Below, piece by piece: positions 16,696 to 27,871 of a DNA stretch of 49,119 nucleotides (positions are counted from its first letter, which is position 1; each line of letters begins with the position of its first letter). This stretch comes from Oceanospirillales bacterium (GTDB taxonomy: Bacteria; Pseudomonadota; Gammaproteobacteria; Xanthomonadales; SZUA-36). The notes under the pieces were generated by a model that saw nothing but the letters and a program-made list of their open reading frames with translations, did not search any database and was not told where the DNA came from. The position numbers were made by a program, and so were the translations under genes. Location of the stretch: positions 1 through 49,119 of the forward strand of contig QIKV01000053.1 of NCBI GenBank assembly GCA_003233115.1. Reading direction: 5' to 3'.

Positions 16696-18582
16696 TTAGG
16701 TGCTGGCAAGGTCGCCTTTGTCTTCAAGCCAGGCCTTGCGGTCCGAGGCGCGCTTTTTGCCCAGCAACATGTCCATCATTTTCGTGGTTCTGGCCTCACT
16801 GTCAATGGTCAGTTGCACCAGCCGGCGCGTATCCGGGTCGATCGTGCTTTCACGCAATTGCAGCGGGTTCATTTCACCCAGCCCTTTAAAACGGGTTTCC
16901 ACCAGTTTACCTTTCTTTTTTTCGGCAGCAACAACATCCAGGATGGCCTGGCGCTCTTCGGCATCAAGCGCGTAGTGGGTTTCTTTGCCGACATCAATAC
17001 GATACAGCGGCGGCATGGCCACAAAAATGTGGCCGGTTTCTACCAGTGCGTGGAAATGCTGCAGGAACAATGCGCTCAGCAAAGTGGCGATATGCAGGCC
17101 GTCGGAATCAGCATCTGCGAGGATGATGACCTTACCATAGCGCAGTTCTGAAATTTTATCCGAGCCCGGATCAACCCCGATGGCCACAGATATATCATGG
17201 ACTTCCTGGTTGGCAAGCACCGCGTCCGATTCGATCTCCCAGGTATTCAGGATTTTTCCGCGCAGAGGCAGTATCGCCTGGTATTCCCGGTTGCGAGCCT
17301 GTTTTGCAGAACCGCCGGCGGAATCCCCCTCCACCAGGAATAGTTCCGTCAGTGACAAATCCTGGCTGCTGCAGTCGGCCAGCTTGCCGGGCAGGGCGGG
17401 GCCGGAAGTGACCTTTTTGCGCACCACCTGGCGATTTTTCTTCATGCGCTTTTGCGCATTGGCAATAGCCAGTGCGGCGATCGCCTCACCATCGGTGACA
17501 TTGCGGTTCAGCCACAGGCTGAAGGCATCCTTGATCACCCCGGATACAAAGGTTGCACAGGCACGCGAGGACAAGCGTTCCTTGGTCTGGCCACTGAATT
17601 GCGGATCGGTCATTTTGACCGCCAGGATGTAGGCAATACGGTCCCAGATATCATCCGGCGCCAGACGTAAACCGCGTGGCAGCAGGTTGTGCATTTCACA
17701 AAACTCGCGCAAGGCGTCAACCATGCCGGTTCGCAGTCCGTTAACGTGTGTGCCGCCCTGTGGGGTTGGGATCAGGTTGACATAGCTTTCCTGTAACTGG
17801 CCGCCCTCGGGTAACCAGCAAACCGCCCAGGCGACTTCCGAGTCGGCACCCTTCATCTCGCCGGTAAAAGGCTGATCCGGCAACTGGGTGATCCCTGCCA
17901 GTTCATTGCTCAGGTAGTCCTCAACACCCTGGTCAAATTGCCATTCTTCTTTTTCTCCGGTCTTCGCGGTACACAAGGACACGTGCAGACCGGGGCACAG
18001 CACCGCCTTGGCGCGGAGCAAATGCCGTAACCGTTTGTAGGAGATTTTTGCTGTATCGAAATACTTGGGATCCGGCCAGAAGCGTATCCGGGTGCCGGTG
18101 TTGCGCTGGCCCACTGTGCCGATTTCTTCCAGTTCTCCGGCTTTGTCGCCGTCCTGGAATTTCATCAGGTGTTCTTTTCCGTCGCGCTTGATCCACACGT
18201 CAAGGTCGGTAGACAAGGCGTTCACCACCGATACGCCCACACCGTGCAGGCCGCCGGCAAACTGGTAGTTTTCATTGCTGAATTTACCACCAGCGTGCAA
18301 GCGTGTGAGGATTAACTCAACACCCGGAATACCGTGTTCAGGATGGTTGTCTACCGGCATGCCACGGCCGTTGTCGGCTACTTCAACCGAGCCGTCTTCG
18401 TGCAAGGTGACGTCAATATGGTTGCAATAACCGGCCAGTGCTTCGTCAACACTGTTGTCAATGACTTCCTGGATGAGGTGATTGGGCTGACTGGTGTCGG
18501 TGTACATGCCGGGTCGGCGCTGTACCGGCTCAAGGCCTGTCAGGACTTCAATATCCCGAGCCTGGTATTTTTTAGTCATCAT
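16696..18582 (-). CDS. parE: DNA topoisomerase IV subunit B
   Basis: Protein of 628 residues (E. coli 630). The GHKL ATPase domain has NSVDEALAGY, VADNGRGMPV and GGLHGVGVSVVNALS. The Toprim metal-binding domain has LFLVEGDSAGGSAKQ and LADADSDGLHI (E, DxD). The C-terminal FKGLGEMNPLQL is the family end motif. It provides ATP-driven strand passage with ParC. The first two codons are both ATG (MMTKK), so the start may be 18582 or 18579. It precedes parC in the same direction and follows the exported-protein gene by 20 bases. Confidence 0.98.
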   Translation of the reverse strand: MMTKKYQARDIEVLTGLEPVQRRPGMYTDTSQPNHLIQEVIDNSVDEALAGYCNHIDVTLHEDGSVEVADNGRGMPVDNHPEHGIPGVELILTRLHAGGKFSNENYQFAGGLHGVGVSVVNALSTDLDVWIKRDGKEHLMKFQDGDKAGELEEIGTVGQRNTGTRIRFWPDPKYFDTAKISYKRLRHLLRAKAVLCPGLHVSLCTAKTGEKEEWQFDQGVEDYLSNELAGITQLPDQPFTGEMKGADSEVAWAVCWLPEGGQLQESYVNLIPTPQGGTHVNGLRTGMVDALREFCEMHNLLPRGLRLAPDDIWDRIAYILAVKMTDPQFSGQTKERLSSRACATFVSGVIKDAFSLWLNRNVTDGEAIAALAIANAQKRMKKNRQVVRKKVTSGPALPGKLADCSSQDLSLTELFLVEGDSAGGSAKQARNREYQAILPLRGKILNTWEIESDAVLANQEVHDISVAIGVDPGSDKISELRYGKVIILADADSDGLHIATLLSALFLQHFHALVETGHIFVAMPPLYRIDVGKETHYALDAEERQAILDVVAAEKKKGKLVETRFKGLGEMNPLQLRESTIDPDTRRLVQLTIDSEARTTKMMDMLLGKKRASDRKAWLEDKGDLAST

Positions 18583-18602
18583 CCTGAATTATAGACTGTA
18601 TT

Positions 18603-19142
18603 TCAATCCGATTTACGGCCGAAACTGAAACCGGCAGTCACGGTGAATGCGGCCGTGCCCAGTATCTGGACTTCACCGAACACCCGTTTGTACCTGACCC
18701 CGAAGGAGGGGACAGCGGCAGGTGCGATGCCATAACCATTGAACGGTATCTTGTTCTCGTAAGGTTTCTTATAACCGTGCAGTAAGCCGCCGGTCAACTT
18801 GAAATAGGCCCAGTCCGTGCTGAACAGCTTCCATGAATAGCCGGCATACAGGTACTGACTGGGCTGGCCGAATGAATTGTCAAACCAGGCAAAGCCATAC
18901 AGCCACTTGCTTGTGGTTTCCAGCTCCAGATTGATCAGTTTGGTTTTATTGACGTGTTCCGGTTGGGGATTCCAGTGCCTGGTATATAATGATGTCTGGA
19001 AATGCCACTCCTTGATATCAAGGGCAGAAGCCGTACCCGCCGTGATCAATAAGTACAAGCCCAACATCATCAACCCGGCTGTTTTTACAGGCAGGGCTGG
19101 CCGGTGCAGACAACTTTCTGCTGTTGAGCTTTGAGCTTTCAT
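18603..19142 (-). CDS. Conserved exported protein, probable small outer-membrane beta-barrel
   Basis: Protein of 179 residues with a signal peptide ending near residue 40 (hydrophobic LMMLGLYLLITAG, then TASA before LD). The mature part is rich in aromatic residues and alternating strands: HFQTSLYTRHWNP, YGFAWFDNSFGQPSQYLYAGYSW, KLTGGLLHGYK and a final AAFTVTAGFSFGRK. That pattern fits a short barrel of the PagP/OmpW size class, but the enzyme motifs of PagP are not clear. I have seen related proteins next to parE in other Gammaproteobacteria under uncertain names. The N-terminal stretch before the hydrophobic core is long, so the real start may lie a few codons downstream. Confidence 0.65.
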   Translation of the reverse strand: MKAQSSTAESCLHRPALPVKTAGLMMLGLYLLITAGTASALDIKEWHFQTSLYTRHWNPQPEHVNKTKLINLELETTSKWLYGFAWFDNSFGQPSQYLYAGYSWKLFSTDWAYFKLTGGLLHGYKKPYENKIPFNGYGIAPAAVPSFGVRYKRVFGEVQILGTAAFTVTAGFSFGRKSD

Positions 19143-19203
19143 TTGGTGTTTTCATTATGTGCGGACAAGTTGCACTTTTTAACATAGATTGGATTTCGCA
19201 TAA

Positions 19204-20967
<1,764 letters not shown>

Positions 20968-20977
20968 AGCCCGGCGC

Positions 20978-21814
20978 ATGAAGCTTTGCGGTTTCGAAGC
21001 CAGCCTGGATCAGCCATTTTTTCTGATTGCCGGCCCGTGTGTGATTGAATCCGAGCAAATGGCGCTTGAAACGGCCTGTCGCTTAAAGGAGATTACCAAC
21101 CGCCTCGGCATAAATTTTATTTACAAATCATCTTTCGATAAGGCCAATCGCACATCCATCGACAGTTTTCGCGGCCCCGGGATGGAAGAGGGTTTGCGTA
21201 TTTTACAATTGGTTAAAGAAACCGCCGGTGTGCCAATTTTGACGGATGTGCATGAAGACACGGATGTCCGGGCCGTGGCGGAAGTCGCAGATGTGCTGCA
21301 GACACCGGCATTTTTGTGCCGCCAGACGAATTACATTACCCGGGTTGCCGGGACCGGTCTGCCGGTGAATATCAAGAAGGGCCAGTTCCTGTCCCCATGG
21401 GAAATGAAAAATGTTACGGACAAGGCCAAAAGCACGGGCAATGAGCAAATCATGGTTTGTGAACGGGGCACTTCGTTCGGTTACAACAACCTGGTCTCGG
21501 ACATGCGCTCACTGGCCATCATGCGCGCAACCGGCTGTCCGGTTGTATTCGATGGCACTCATTCTGTGCAATTGCCGGGCGGGCAGGGTGCGTCATCGGG
21601 TGGTCAGCGTGAATTTATACCGGTACTGGCGCGCGCTGCGGTTGCGGTGGGGATTTCCGGCTTATTTCTGGAAACCCATCCTGACCCCCGGAATGCGAAA
21701 AGCGACGGACCCAATGCCTGGCCGCTGGAGCGGATGGAAGCACTGCTGCGGACACTCAAGCACATTGATGAAGTCACCAAGGCCGGCCAGATGCTGGAAC
21801 AGGATTTTCAGTAA
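20978..21814 (+). CDS. kdsA: 3-deoxy-8-phosphooctulonate (KDO-8-P) synthase, apparently metal-dependent type
   Basis: Protein of 278 residues that condenses phosphoenolpyruvate with arabinose-5-phosphate to make the KDO precursor of lipopolysaccharide. Family motifs are [33 protein letters not shown] and FLETHPDP. The N-terminal motif reads [10 protein letters not shown]: the Cys is at the position where metal-dependent (class II, Aquifex-type) enzymes have their ligand, while E. coli and Pseudomonas have Asn (GGMNVLES). NAKSDGP replaces the CDGP of the E. coli type. This predicts a divalent-metal enzyme. Its presence indicates an LPS outer membrane. It sits 10 bases after pyrG and 33 before eno. 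Confidence 0.95.
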   Translation: MKLCGFEASLDQPFFLIAGPCVIESEQMALETACRLKEITNRLGINFIYKSSFDKANRTSIDSFRGPGMEEGLRILQLVKETAGVPILTDVHEDTDVRAVAEVADVLQTPAFLCRQTNYITRVAGTGLPVNIKKGQFLSPWEMKNVTDKAKSTGNEQIMVCERGTSFGYNNLVSDMRSLAIMRATGCPVVFDGTHSVQLPGGQGASSGGQREFIPVLARAAVAVGISGLFLETHPDPRNAKSDGPNAWPLERMEALLRTLKHIDEVTKAGQMLEQDFQ

Positions 21815-21847
21815 CCATTAACCCAATCATCACAGAGAGCCTTTCTT

Positions 21848-23128
21848 ATGACCCGCATCAAATCGGTACACGCCCGGCAAATTCTGGACTCCAGGGGCAA
21901 CCCCACACTGGAGGCGGAAATAACACTCGAGTCCGGTGCATTTGGTCGCGCTGCTATTCCTTCCGGCGCTTCTACCGGCACCCGCGAAGCGATTGAGCTG
22001 CGCGACAAGGACCCCTCAAAATATGGCGGCAAGGGCGTGCTCAATGCGGTCGCCAACGTCAACGGTGAGATCGCCTCAAGCCTCTATGATGTCGATGCAG
22101 GCAACCAGAGGGTGATTGATGAATTACTGCTGCGGCTGGACGGAACTGACAATAAATCCCGCCTCGGCGCCAATGCCATGCTGGGCGCTTCATTGGCAAG
22201 CGCGCATGCCATGGCGGCCCACCACAAACAACCCCTGTGGTACTGGCTGAGCAACGGTGCAGCCACAGAACTGCCCGTGCCGACGATGAATATCGTCAAT
22301 GGTGGTGCGCATGCTGATAATAGTGTTGATGTCCAGGAATTCATGATATTACCCGTTGGCATGGGTAGTTTTTCTGAAGCACTGCGTTGTGGCGCCGAGG
22401 TGTTCCACGCACTGAAGCGTATTTTGAGCAGGCGCGGGCTGGCAACGGCGGTCGGCGATGAAGGGGGTTTCGCGTCAGATTTTCCGTCCAACAGCGCGGC
22501 AATTGAAGCAATACTTGAGGCGGTTGAACTGGCAGGATACGTCATTGGCAAAGAAGTTTATCTGGGCCTGGATGCTGCAGCCTCCGAGTTCTATCGTGAT
22601 GGTCGTTATCATTTTGCTTCGGAAAAACGTTCTTTTTCATCGGAAGAATTTGCCGAGTACCTGGACAACTGGTTGCGCCAGTACCCCATTATTTTCATGG
22701 AAGATGGCATGGCCGAAGATGACTGGCAGGGCTGGGAGGTGCATACGCAATTGTCGGCTGGTAAATGTCAGTTGGTGGCCGATGATATATTTGTGACCAA
22801 CACCGAGATATTCGCGCGTGGCATTGAGCGGAATATTGCCAATGCCATCCTGATCAAGCTGAACCAGATTGGCACACTGACCGAAACGCTGGATACCATT
22901 AAAATGGCCGCCGATGCCGGTTACGCGGCCGTTATCTCACACCGTTCCGGTGAAACTGAAGATACCACCATTGCAGACCTGGCGGTCGCGACCTCGGCTA
23001 CCCAGATCAAGACCGGTTCATTGTGCCGTTCAGACCGGGTTGCCAAGTACAACCAGTTGCTGCGTATTGAAGAGGCGCTGGGAAGCAGTGCCCGTTATGC
23101 GGGTGCTGGCGCCTTCAAGCATTTGTAG
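21848..23128 (+). CDS. eno: Enolase
   Basis: Protein of 426 residues (E. coli 432) that interconverts 2-phosphoglycerate and phosphoenolpyruvate in glycolysis. [14 protein letters not shown] and [11 protein letters not shown] form the mobile active-site loops, VGDEGGF carries the catalytic Glu pair, and the Mg ligands lie in [19 protein letters not shown] and [20 protein letters not shown] and [11 protein letters not shown] complete the site; the lysine of LIKLNQIG is present. A few usually fixed residues differ (MEDGMAED for IEDGLAED), but none that is catalytic. It is a housekeeping gene, co-directional with kdsA and ftsB. Confidence 0.98.
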   Translation: MTRIKSVHARQILDSRGNPTLEAEITLESGAFGRAAIPSGASTGTREAIELRDKDPSKYGGKGVLNAVANVNGEIASSLYDVDAGNQRVIDELLLRLDGTDNKSRLGANAMLGASLASAHAMAAHHKQPLWYWLSNGAATELPVPTMNIVNGGAHADNSVDVQEFMILPVGMGSFSEALRCGAEVFHALKRILSRRGLATAVGDEGGFASDFPSNSAAIEAILEAVELAGYVIGKEVYLGLDAAASEFYRDGRYHFASEKRSFSSEEFAEYLDNWLRQYPIIFMEDGMAEDDWQGWEVHTQLSAGKCQLVADDIFVTNTEIFARGIERNIANAILIKLNQIGTLTETLDTIKMAADAGYAAVISHRSGETEDTTIADLAVATSATQIKTGSLCRSDRVAKYNQLLRIEEALGSSARYAGAGAFKHL

Positions 23129-23145
23129 TGGGCAATTAATCCAGG

Positions 23146-23463
23146 ATGCGCATTGTTACCCTGATCCTGCTGGTTGTTTTGATCCTGCTGCAGTTTAAAT
23201 TGTGGCTCGGGGAGGGTGGTTTCAGGGAAGTGACACGATTGCAGCAGCGGGTCGAGACTCAGCGCCAGAAAAACGACGAATTATTGCACCGCAATGCAAG
23301 GTTGCAGGCCGAGGTTGAAGATTTGCGCGAACGGCTGGATGCGGTGGAAGAGCGGGCCCGCAACGAACTGGGCCTGATCAAACCTGCTGAAGAGTTTTAC
23401 CAGGTTGTGCCGCCACCGGTTGAGAGCAACCAGAGTGGCAAGGCCAAGGGAGACGGCGCGTGA
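23146..23463 (+). CDS. ftsB: Cell division protein FtsB
   Basis: Protein of 105 residues (E. coli 103). It has one N-terminal membrane helix (VTLILLVVLILLQFKLW), then a leucine-zipper coiled coil at about 28-70 (QQRVETQRQKNDELLHRN and so on) and the diagnostic ARNELGLIKPAEEFYQVV. FtsB forms the FtsQLB complex that activates septal peptidoglycan synthesis. It stands between eno and ispD as in most Gammaproteobacteria. Its TGA overlaps the GTG start of ispD. AGG touches the ATG, closer than the ideal ribosome-binding spacing. Confidence 0.97.
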   Translation: MRIVTLILLVVLILLQFKLWLGEGGFREVTRLQQRVETQRQKNDELLHRNARLQAEVEDLRERLDAVEERARNELGLIKPAEEFYQVVPPPVESNQSGKAKGDGA

Positions 23464-24176
23464 ATACCGGTAAAGTCCACGCGTTAATCCCTGCCGCCGG
23501 CCGTGGCACACGTTATGGTGGCACAGTGTTAAAGCAATATCTGCCAGTCTGCGGCCAGGCCGTGCTGGCGCATGCTATCCGGGCGTTTCAGTTTCACCCA
23601 ATGATTAGTGGGATAACGGTCGTCCTGGCAGCAGACGACCAGTGGTTTGATGCGGCAGTCGGCCGACTGGCGACCGCCGTGGAAACGGTTAGCGGCGGCG
23701 AAACCCGTGCACAGTCAGTACGTAATGGCCTGCGGTTCATTGCTGAGAAGCACCCCCAAACTGACTGGGTGCTGATACACGATGCCGCACGGCCCTGTTT
23801 GTCAGCGGAGTCTCTCGACCGGTTGCTGGAGCAGGGACTGCAGTGTGAGGATGGCGCCATACTTGCAATGCCGGTTAGCGACACCCTGAAGCGAGCGGGC
23901 ACAGCACAGGAGATTACCGCCACGCTGGACAGGCACGGCCTGTGGGCAGCGCAGACTCCGCAACTGTTCCGTCTGGGTGCGTTGTCGGATGCCATCGATG
24001 CTGCGCAACGGGACGGGCGCGAATTAACCGATGAGGCGTCGGCGATGGAATTCGCAGGCGCCCGGCCCAAACTGGTGATGGGATCCGTTGCGAATATTAA
24101 GATCACACGTCCAAGTGATCTGGCCGTTGTTGAAGCCTGGCTTAAACGTACCGAGATGACAAATCAGGCACCATGA
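23460..24176 (+). CDS. ispD: 2-C-methyl-D-erythritol 4-phosphate cytidylyltransferase
   Basis: Protein of 238 residues starting at GTG 23460, in a GTGA overlap with ftsB. It joins CTP and MEP in the non-mevalonate isoprenoid pathway. LIPAAGRGTRYGG is the nucleotide-binding loop, with the catalytic Arg and the Lys of LKQYLP (most homologues have PKQYLP). GGETRAQSVRNGL, VLIHDAARP and GLWAAQTPQLFR are conserved, and ITRPSDLAV closes the active site. The downstream ispF overlaps by ATGA, so the two consecutive pathway steps are co-translated. Confidence 0.97.
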   Translation: MNTGKVHALIPAAGRGTRYGGTVLKQYLPVCGQAVLAHAIRAFQFHPMISGITVVLAADDQWFDAAVGRLATAVETVSGGETRAQSVRNGLRFIAEKHPQTDWVLIHDAARPCLSAESLDRLLEQGLQCEDGAILAMPVSDTLKRAGTAQEITATLDRHGLWAAQTPQLFRLGALSDAIDAAQRDGRELTDEASAMEFAGARPKLVMGSVANIKITRPSDLAVVEAWLKRTEMTNQAP

Positions 24177-24652
24177 AAATTCGCGTAGGGCAGGGAATCG
24201 ATGTACATGCTTTTTGCACAGGCAGGCATGTCATGCTGGGTGGGGTACGAATACCCCACAATCAGGCCCTCGCGGCACACTCTGATGGTGATGTTGCATT
24301 GCATGCATTGTGCGATGCCATGCTGGGTGCGGCTGCACTGGGGGACATCGGCCGTCACTTCCCACCAACCGACCCCGAATGGGCGGCTGCTGACAGCCGG
24401 GAGTTGTTGCGCAGAGTTGATGTGCTGTTGAAACAGGAAGGCTGGTCGGTCGGCAATGTGGATATCACGCTGGTATGCGAGCAGCCTGCAATTGCACCTC
24501 ATGCAAGCCAGATGCAGGCCAATATTGGCGCCGATCTGGGCCTCGACACCCAGGACATCTCGATCAAGGCTACCACCACCGAAGGGCTGGGTTTTTGTGG
24601 CAGGGGCGAGGGTATAGCGGCACTGGCCATCGTGCTGATACAGAGCTGGTAG
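24173..24652 (+). CDS. ispF: 2-C-methyl-D-erythritol 2,4-cyclodiphosphate synthase
   Basis: Protein of 159 residues, the family length. It cyclises CDP-ME-2-phosphate with release of CMP. The zinc ligands are visible as D10 and H12 in GIDVHAF and H44 in VALHALCDA. AAHSDGDV and the substrate loop TTTEGLGFCGRGEG are present, with Gly where most have Lys (TTTEKLGF). It overlaps ispD by four bases. The usual next genes (truD, surE, pcm) are missing, and an FHA gene follows instead. Confidence 0.97.
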   Translation: MKIRVGQGIDVHAFCTGRHVMLGGVRIPHNQALAAHSDGDVALHALCDAMLGAAALGDIGRHFPPTDPEWAAADSRELLRRVDVLLKQEGWSVGNVDITLVCEQPAIAPHASQMQANIGADLGLDTQDISIKATTTEGLGFCGRGEGIAALAIVLIQSW

Positions 24653-24668
24653 GTGTTTGAAAATTAGT

Positions 24669-25121
24669 ATGGGCCCATACAGACTCAAAGGTACTTCCGG
24701 TCGTGTCATCAACCAGTCATTTGCACTCGGCGAGTCGTTCGTGCTCGGGTCATCTGCAGATTGTGAAGTACAAATAGACGAACCAGGTGTTGCCCCCCAT
24801 CATGCTGAAATAACCCTGGTTGATGGTAAATTATTGTTGCTGAAGGACCTGGGATCAGCAACCGGCACCTTGCTTAACGGGGCGCCTGTGACCGAAGCAA
24901 TATTGGGCTCAGGTGATGAAATTCACATTGGTAGCTGCCGTTGGATGCTGCAGGCACCCGGGCTGCGACCGGACCGGGTGCTGACGGCTGCTACACTCAG
25001 GCAGCCCACCCGCATTTGGCCGCGTGTGCTGGTCTGGACGGTTCTGTCGGTTGCTGCAGGCGTGGTGGCCGTGCTCAGCTGGAAACCGGAGTGGCTGGCT
25101 GGCTGGCTGCCTTTTTCCTGA
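24669..25121 (+). CDS. FHA-domain protein with one membrane helix
   Basis: I choose ATG 24669 (150 residues); a TTG at 24657 would add four codons. Residues 1-92 form an FHA phosphothreonine-binding domain: FVLGSSADCEVQID (GR/S-x-x-x-C-x-I motif), APHHAEITL (conserved H) and LGSATGTLLNGAPV (the NG turn). A membrane helix lies at about 118-136 and the last few residues are probably periplasmic. It would tether a phospho-dependent interaction to the inner membrane. No kinase or phosphatase gene is in view. It is co-directional with ispF, 16 bases after its stop, and may share the operon. Confidence 0.8.
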   Translation: MGPYRLKGTSGRVINQSFALGESFVLGSSADCEVQIDEPGVAPHHAEITLVDGKLLLLKDLGSATGTLLNGAPVTEAILGSGDEIHIGSCRWMLQAPGLRPDRVLTAATLRQPTRIWPRVLVWTVLSVAAGVVAVLSWKPEWLAGWLPFS

Positions 25122-25204
25122 GTACAGGACCATTTAAGTGCTGTTTCCCACAGTCAGGATCGACTATTTTATCGAGCCCACCGTTCTGGCCCACCTACCG
25201 GTTA

Positions 25205-26437
25205 CTAATATCTGGGCAACAGCAACGTTAAGACAGAAGACACAAGCATCAAAACAACACTGACAATCAGCATCCAGATATACGAACCCAATGATTCATA
25301 CCCAATCCCGTAGGCCAGCGGCCCGGCAGAAGTACCGATCAGAAACGAGGTAAACAAAAGGCCGTAAACCTGACCGAAGTTATCCACCCCAAAATAACGA
25401 CTGGTCAGAAAAGCCAGCATGTCGAACTCCGCGCCCATGCTGAATCCGATAAATATGGCGGCGAGAAAGGCCAGTGACCCCACCGCACCGGTCGCTAACA
25501 GGCTGATGCCTGTTACGGCAATCAAAAAACTGATGACGGCAATGTACGGTGCAAAGAAACGATCAATAATATAACCGATGAGCATCCGTGCCGTGACGAT
25601 TGATAGACCCATGGTGGACATCACAAGGGCGGCATCTGCCGTTGACATGCCACGATCAGAGAGCATGGGCACCAGGTGCGACAGAACACCATAGAGACTG
25701 AAGGACAACAAGGAAAAAATAACAAATAATTGCCACAACAAGGGCTGCTTGAGCAGGGTTAATAATGGAATACTTGCAGCAAGCTGCTGCTTGATGGTTC
25801 CGTGACGAAGTTCATCATAGTCCTCGATTTCGGATTTTGACGGTGCCTCACGTAAAACGAAATAAACCAGGGGGACGGCGACGACCAGGGACACGGCGGC
25901 GAGCATGAAGTATCCCGAACGCCAGCCGTAGGAATCGATCATGTATTGCACCATTGGCGGAACATACACGAAACCCATGCCGCTGCCGCCCATGGCGATC
26001 CCCAGGGCCAGTCCGCGGTGCCGGTCAAACCAGGCGGAAATGGACCGTAGATAGGGTAGGGCATTGGCACCTGCAGCCAGTGAACCGATCAATATGAAGA
26101 GTAAATAAAAAATCCACAGCTTGTGTGCAAAGATTGGAATTAAAGCCAGCAAAACAGAGAATACTACATAGGATGGCAGTAAAATTTTCCGGCTACCAAA
26201 ACGGTCAACCAATCTGCCGATATAAGGAATCGACAGAGCAAGCGCTCCGGTGAAGCACATTAATGCCAGGCTGATTTCCGCTCGGTTCCAGCCAAATTCT
26301 TCACCCAGCGGTATCATAAATAAACCGAGTGAAGCAAAGGCAAACTGGCCCGGTCCGGTGGACATACCCACTGCGGCAGTAGCGACGATCCACCAGCCGT
26401 AATAGATCGGTTTGGAGTTTTTGGCCCGCTCAGCCAT
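25205..26437 (-). CDS. MFS transporter, oxalate/formate-antiporter-like (OFA/MCT)
   Basis: I choose ATG 26437 (410 residues), with AGGGA six bases upstream. It has twelve predicted membrane helices, beginning YYGWWIVATAAVGMSTGPGQ, the OFA/monocarboxylate opening. GRLVDRFGSRKILL between helices 2 and 3 is the MFS loop motif, and WFDRHRGLALGIAMGGSGMG is the OFA signature after helix 4. These carriers exchange or import monocarboxylates and similar organic acids. It is the last gene of the minus-strand island and adjoins the UbiD decarboxylase gene, which suggests import of the acid to be decarboxylated. The convergent gap 25122-25204 holds no clear terminator. Confidence 0.85.
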   Translation of the reverse strand: MAERAKNSKPIYYGWWIVATAAVGMSTGPGQFAFASLGLFMIPLGEEFGWNRAEISLALMCFTGALALSIPYIGRLVDRFGSRKILLPSYVVFSVLLALIPIFAHKLWIFYLLFILIGSLAAGANALPYLRSISAWFDRHRGLALGIAMGGSGMGFVYVPPMVQYMIDSYGWRSGYFMLAAVSLVVAVPLVYFVLREAPSKSEIEDYDELRHGTIKQQLAASIPLLTLLKQPLLWQLFVIFSLLSFSLYGVLSHLVPMLSDRGMSTADAALVMSTMGLSIVTARMLIGYIIDRFFAPYIAVISFLIAVTGISLLATGAVGSLAFLAAIFIGFSMGAEFDMLAFLTSRYFGVDNFGQVYGLLFTSFLIGTSAGPLAYGIGYESLGSYIWMLIVSVVLMLVSSVLTLLLPRY

Positions 26438-26502
26438 GCCAGTCCCTGGCGGCAAATATCATAGCGTCAATTCTGGTTCCTTTGCCCGGAAAGCAGGCGG
26501 CA

Positions 26503-27822
26503 TTATTTGAAGTAGTCATTCAGATCGATATCCGCCTCACCGGGTACGAGTTTTCGTTCAAACTCTGCTTCCCTGCCAAACGGCATCGTGGCGTCAATAC
26601 CCAGTCTTCCCCAGTGGTCCTTGTGCGGGTCACGATAAAAGCCTGGTACCTCATCGATTATCATTGTGCGCCGGTCGACACGACCACGGCTCAGAAACGC
26701 CCACATCACTTCGTTCATGTCCGTAATATCAATATCCTCATCCACTACGAACACGGCCTTGTTGAAATCCAGGTCCGCACCAAACGCAGCCATGATGACT
26801 TGCCGGGCATGGCCTTCATACTGCTGCCGGATTTTGATGGTAGTGTTCATGAATGCGGGAGAACAACTGACGTCGATAATGCCCGGCAATACAGCGTTTA
26901 AGTGCCGATAGATCTTTGCTGCTGTAACCGTTTCAAGCAGGGTGAGGTCCTCACTGGAGCCGCACAGGATGCTGTGAAATACCGCCTCTTTGCGCCAGTA
27001 CACGCTGGTAATGTCCACTACGTGATTTTTCGCTTCCGGCACATAGTAGCCAAGAAATTCACCAAACGGTCCTTCCGGGCGTCTTTCATTAGCCCGTATT
27101 CTGCCTTCCACAACGATCTGGGCAGCCTGGGGGATTTCCAGGTCGATAGTTCTTGCCGGGTAGCTCCAGATCGCCTCACCTGAAATCCTGGATGCCAGGG
27201 CTAACTCGCTCCAGTCCAACGGAATGGAGGCCGAGGCAGCCAGAAACAACGCGGGTGATACGCCTATCAACAAGGCCACCTCCAGTGCTTCATTTTTCGT
27301 TTCTGCCCTTCGCTGATAATCAGTCAGATCATGCGTGCTGCCTAAACGGATGCGCAACTCGTCGTCACTGACATACATGGCCCGGTGAAACGACAAATTG
27401 GGGATTTTTGTGTCGGGATCCTTTGCCAGAAAGATGGCAGAGGTAAAGTATGGGCCCGCATCTTTTTCATGGTAGCGTATCAGCGGTAGGTTGCTTAATT
27501 TGCCAGTGACCAGATCCGCAGGCGCATCGCTTGTGCTGATGCCATCCCACGACATTGACGCTGTTTCGTCCAGTAGCCTGTTCCAGGCCGGACAAAAATT
27601 TCCATCCTCGGCATGAATCAGTTCACACAAGCGGCGGCGGCTACTGAAAAGATTGGTCACTACGGGAAAGGCAGTCCCTTTTACCTGACTGAATAAAACG
27701 GCATCGTCATTCTGTCGCTGTGATTTTTTGGTAACGGCGGCAAGTTCGTATTGCGGGTCAACTGCCACAGCAACAGTTCTCAGTTCACCATCTATTTTCA
27801 ACTTATTGATATAGTTACGCAT
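26503..27822 (-). CDS. UbiD-family prenyl-FMN decarboxylase
   Basis: Protein of 439 residues. UbiD enzymes reversibly (de)carboxylate aromatic or unsaturated acids using prenylated FMN. The catalytic Glu pair is visible in RPEGPFGEFLGYY (the E-x4-E of PEGPFGE), the Arg/His cofactor region in NLSFHRAMYV, and the C-terminal FVVDEDIDITDMNEVMWA gives the metal and dimer part. The length is nearer short members (VdcC/YclC-type, about 450-475) than UbiD (about 497). No ubiX prenyltransferase gene, needed for the cofactor, lies in the window. It is flanked by a carboxylate carrier and a luciferase-like oxidoreductase gene, so a catabolic role is more likely than ubiquinone synthesis. Confidence 0.87.
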   Translation of the reverse strand: MRNYINKLKIDGELRTVAVAVDPQYELAAVTKKSQRQNDDAVLFSQVKGTAFPVVTNLFSSRRRLCELIHAEDGNFCPAWNRLLDETASMSWDGISTSDAPADLVTGKLSNLPLIRYHEKDAGPYFTSAIFLAKDPDTKIPNLSFHRAMYVSDDELRIRLGSTHDLTDYQRRAETKNEALEVALLIGVSPALFLAASASIPLDWSELALASRISGEAIWSYPARTIDLEIPQAAQIVVEGRIRANERRPEGPFGEFLGYYVPEAKNHVVDITSVYWRKEAVFHSILCGSSEDLTLLETVTAAKIYRHLNAVLPGIIDVSCSPAFMNTTIKIRQQYEGHARQVIMAAFGADLDFNKAVFVVDEDIDITDMNEVMWAFLSRGRVDRRTMIIDEVPGFYRDPHKDHWGRLGIDATMPFGREAEFERKLVPGEADIDLNDYFK

Positions 27823-27871
27823 AATAAATCCGCAGGCCTGTTGCTACGAACCACATTAGCAACAATAAGTG

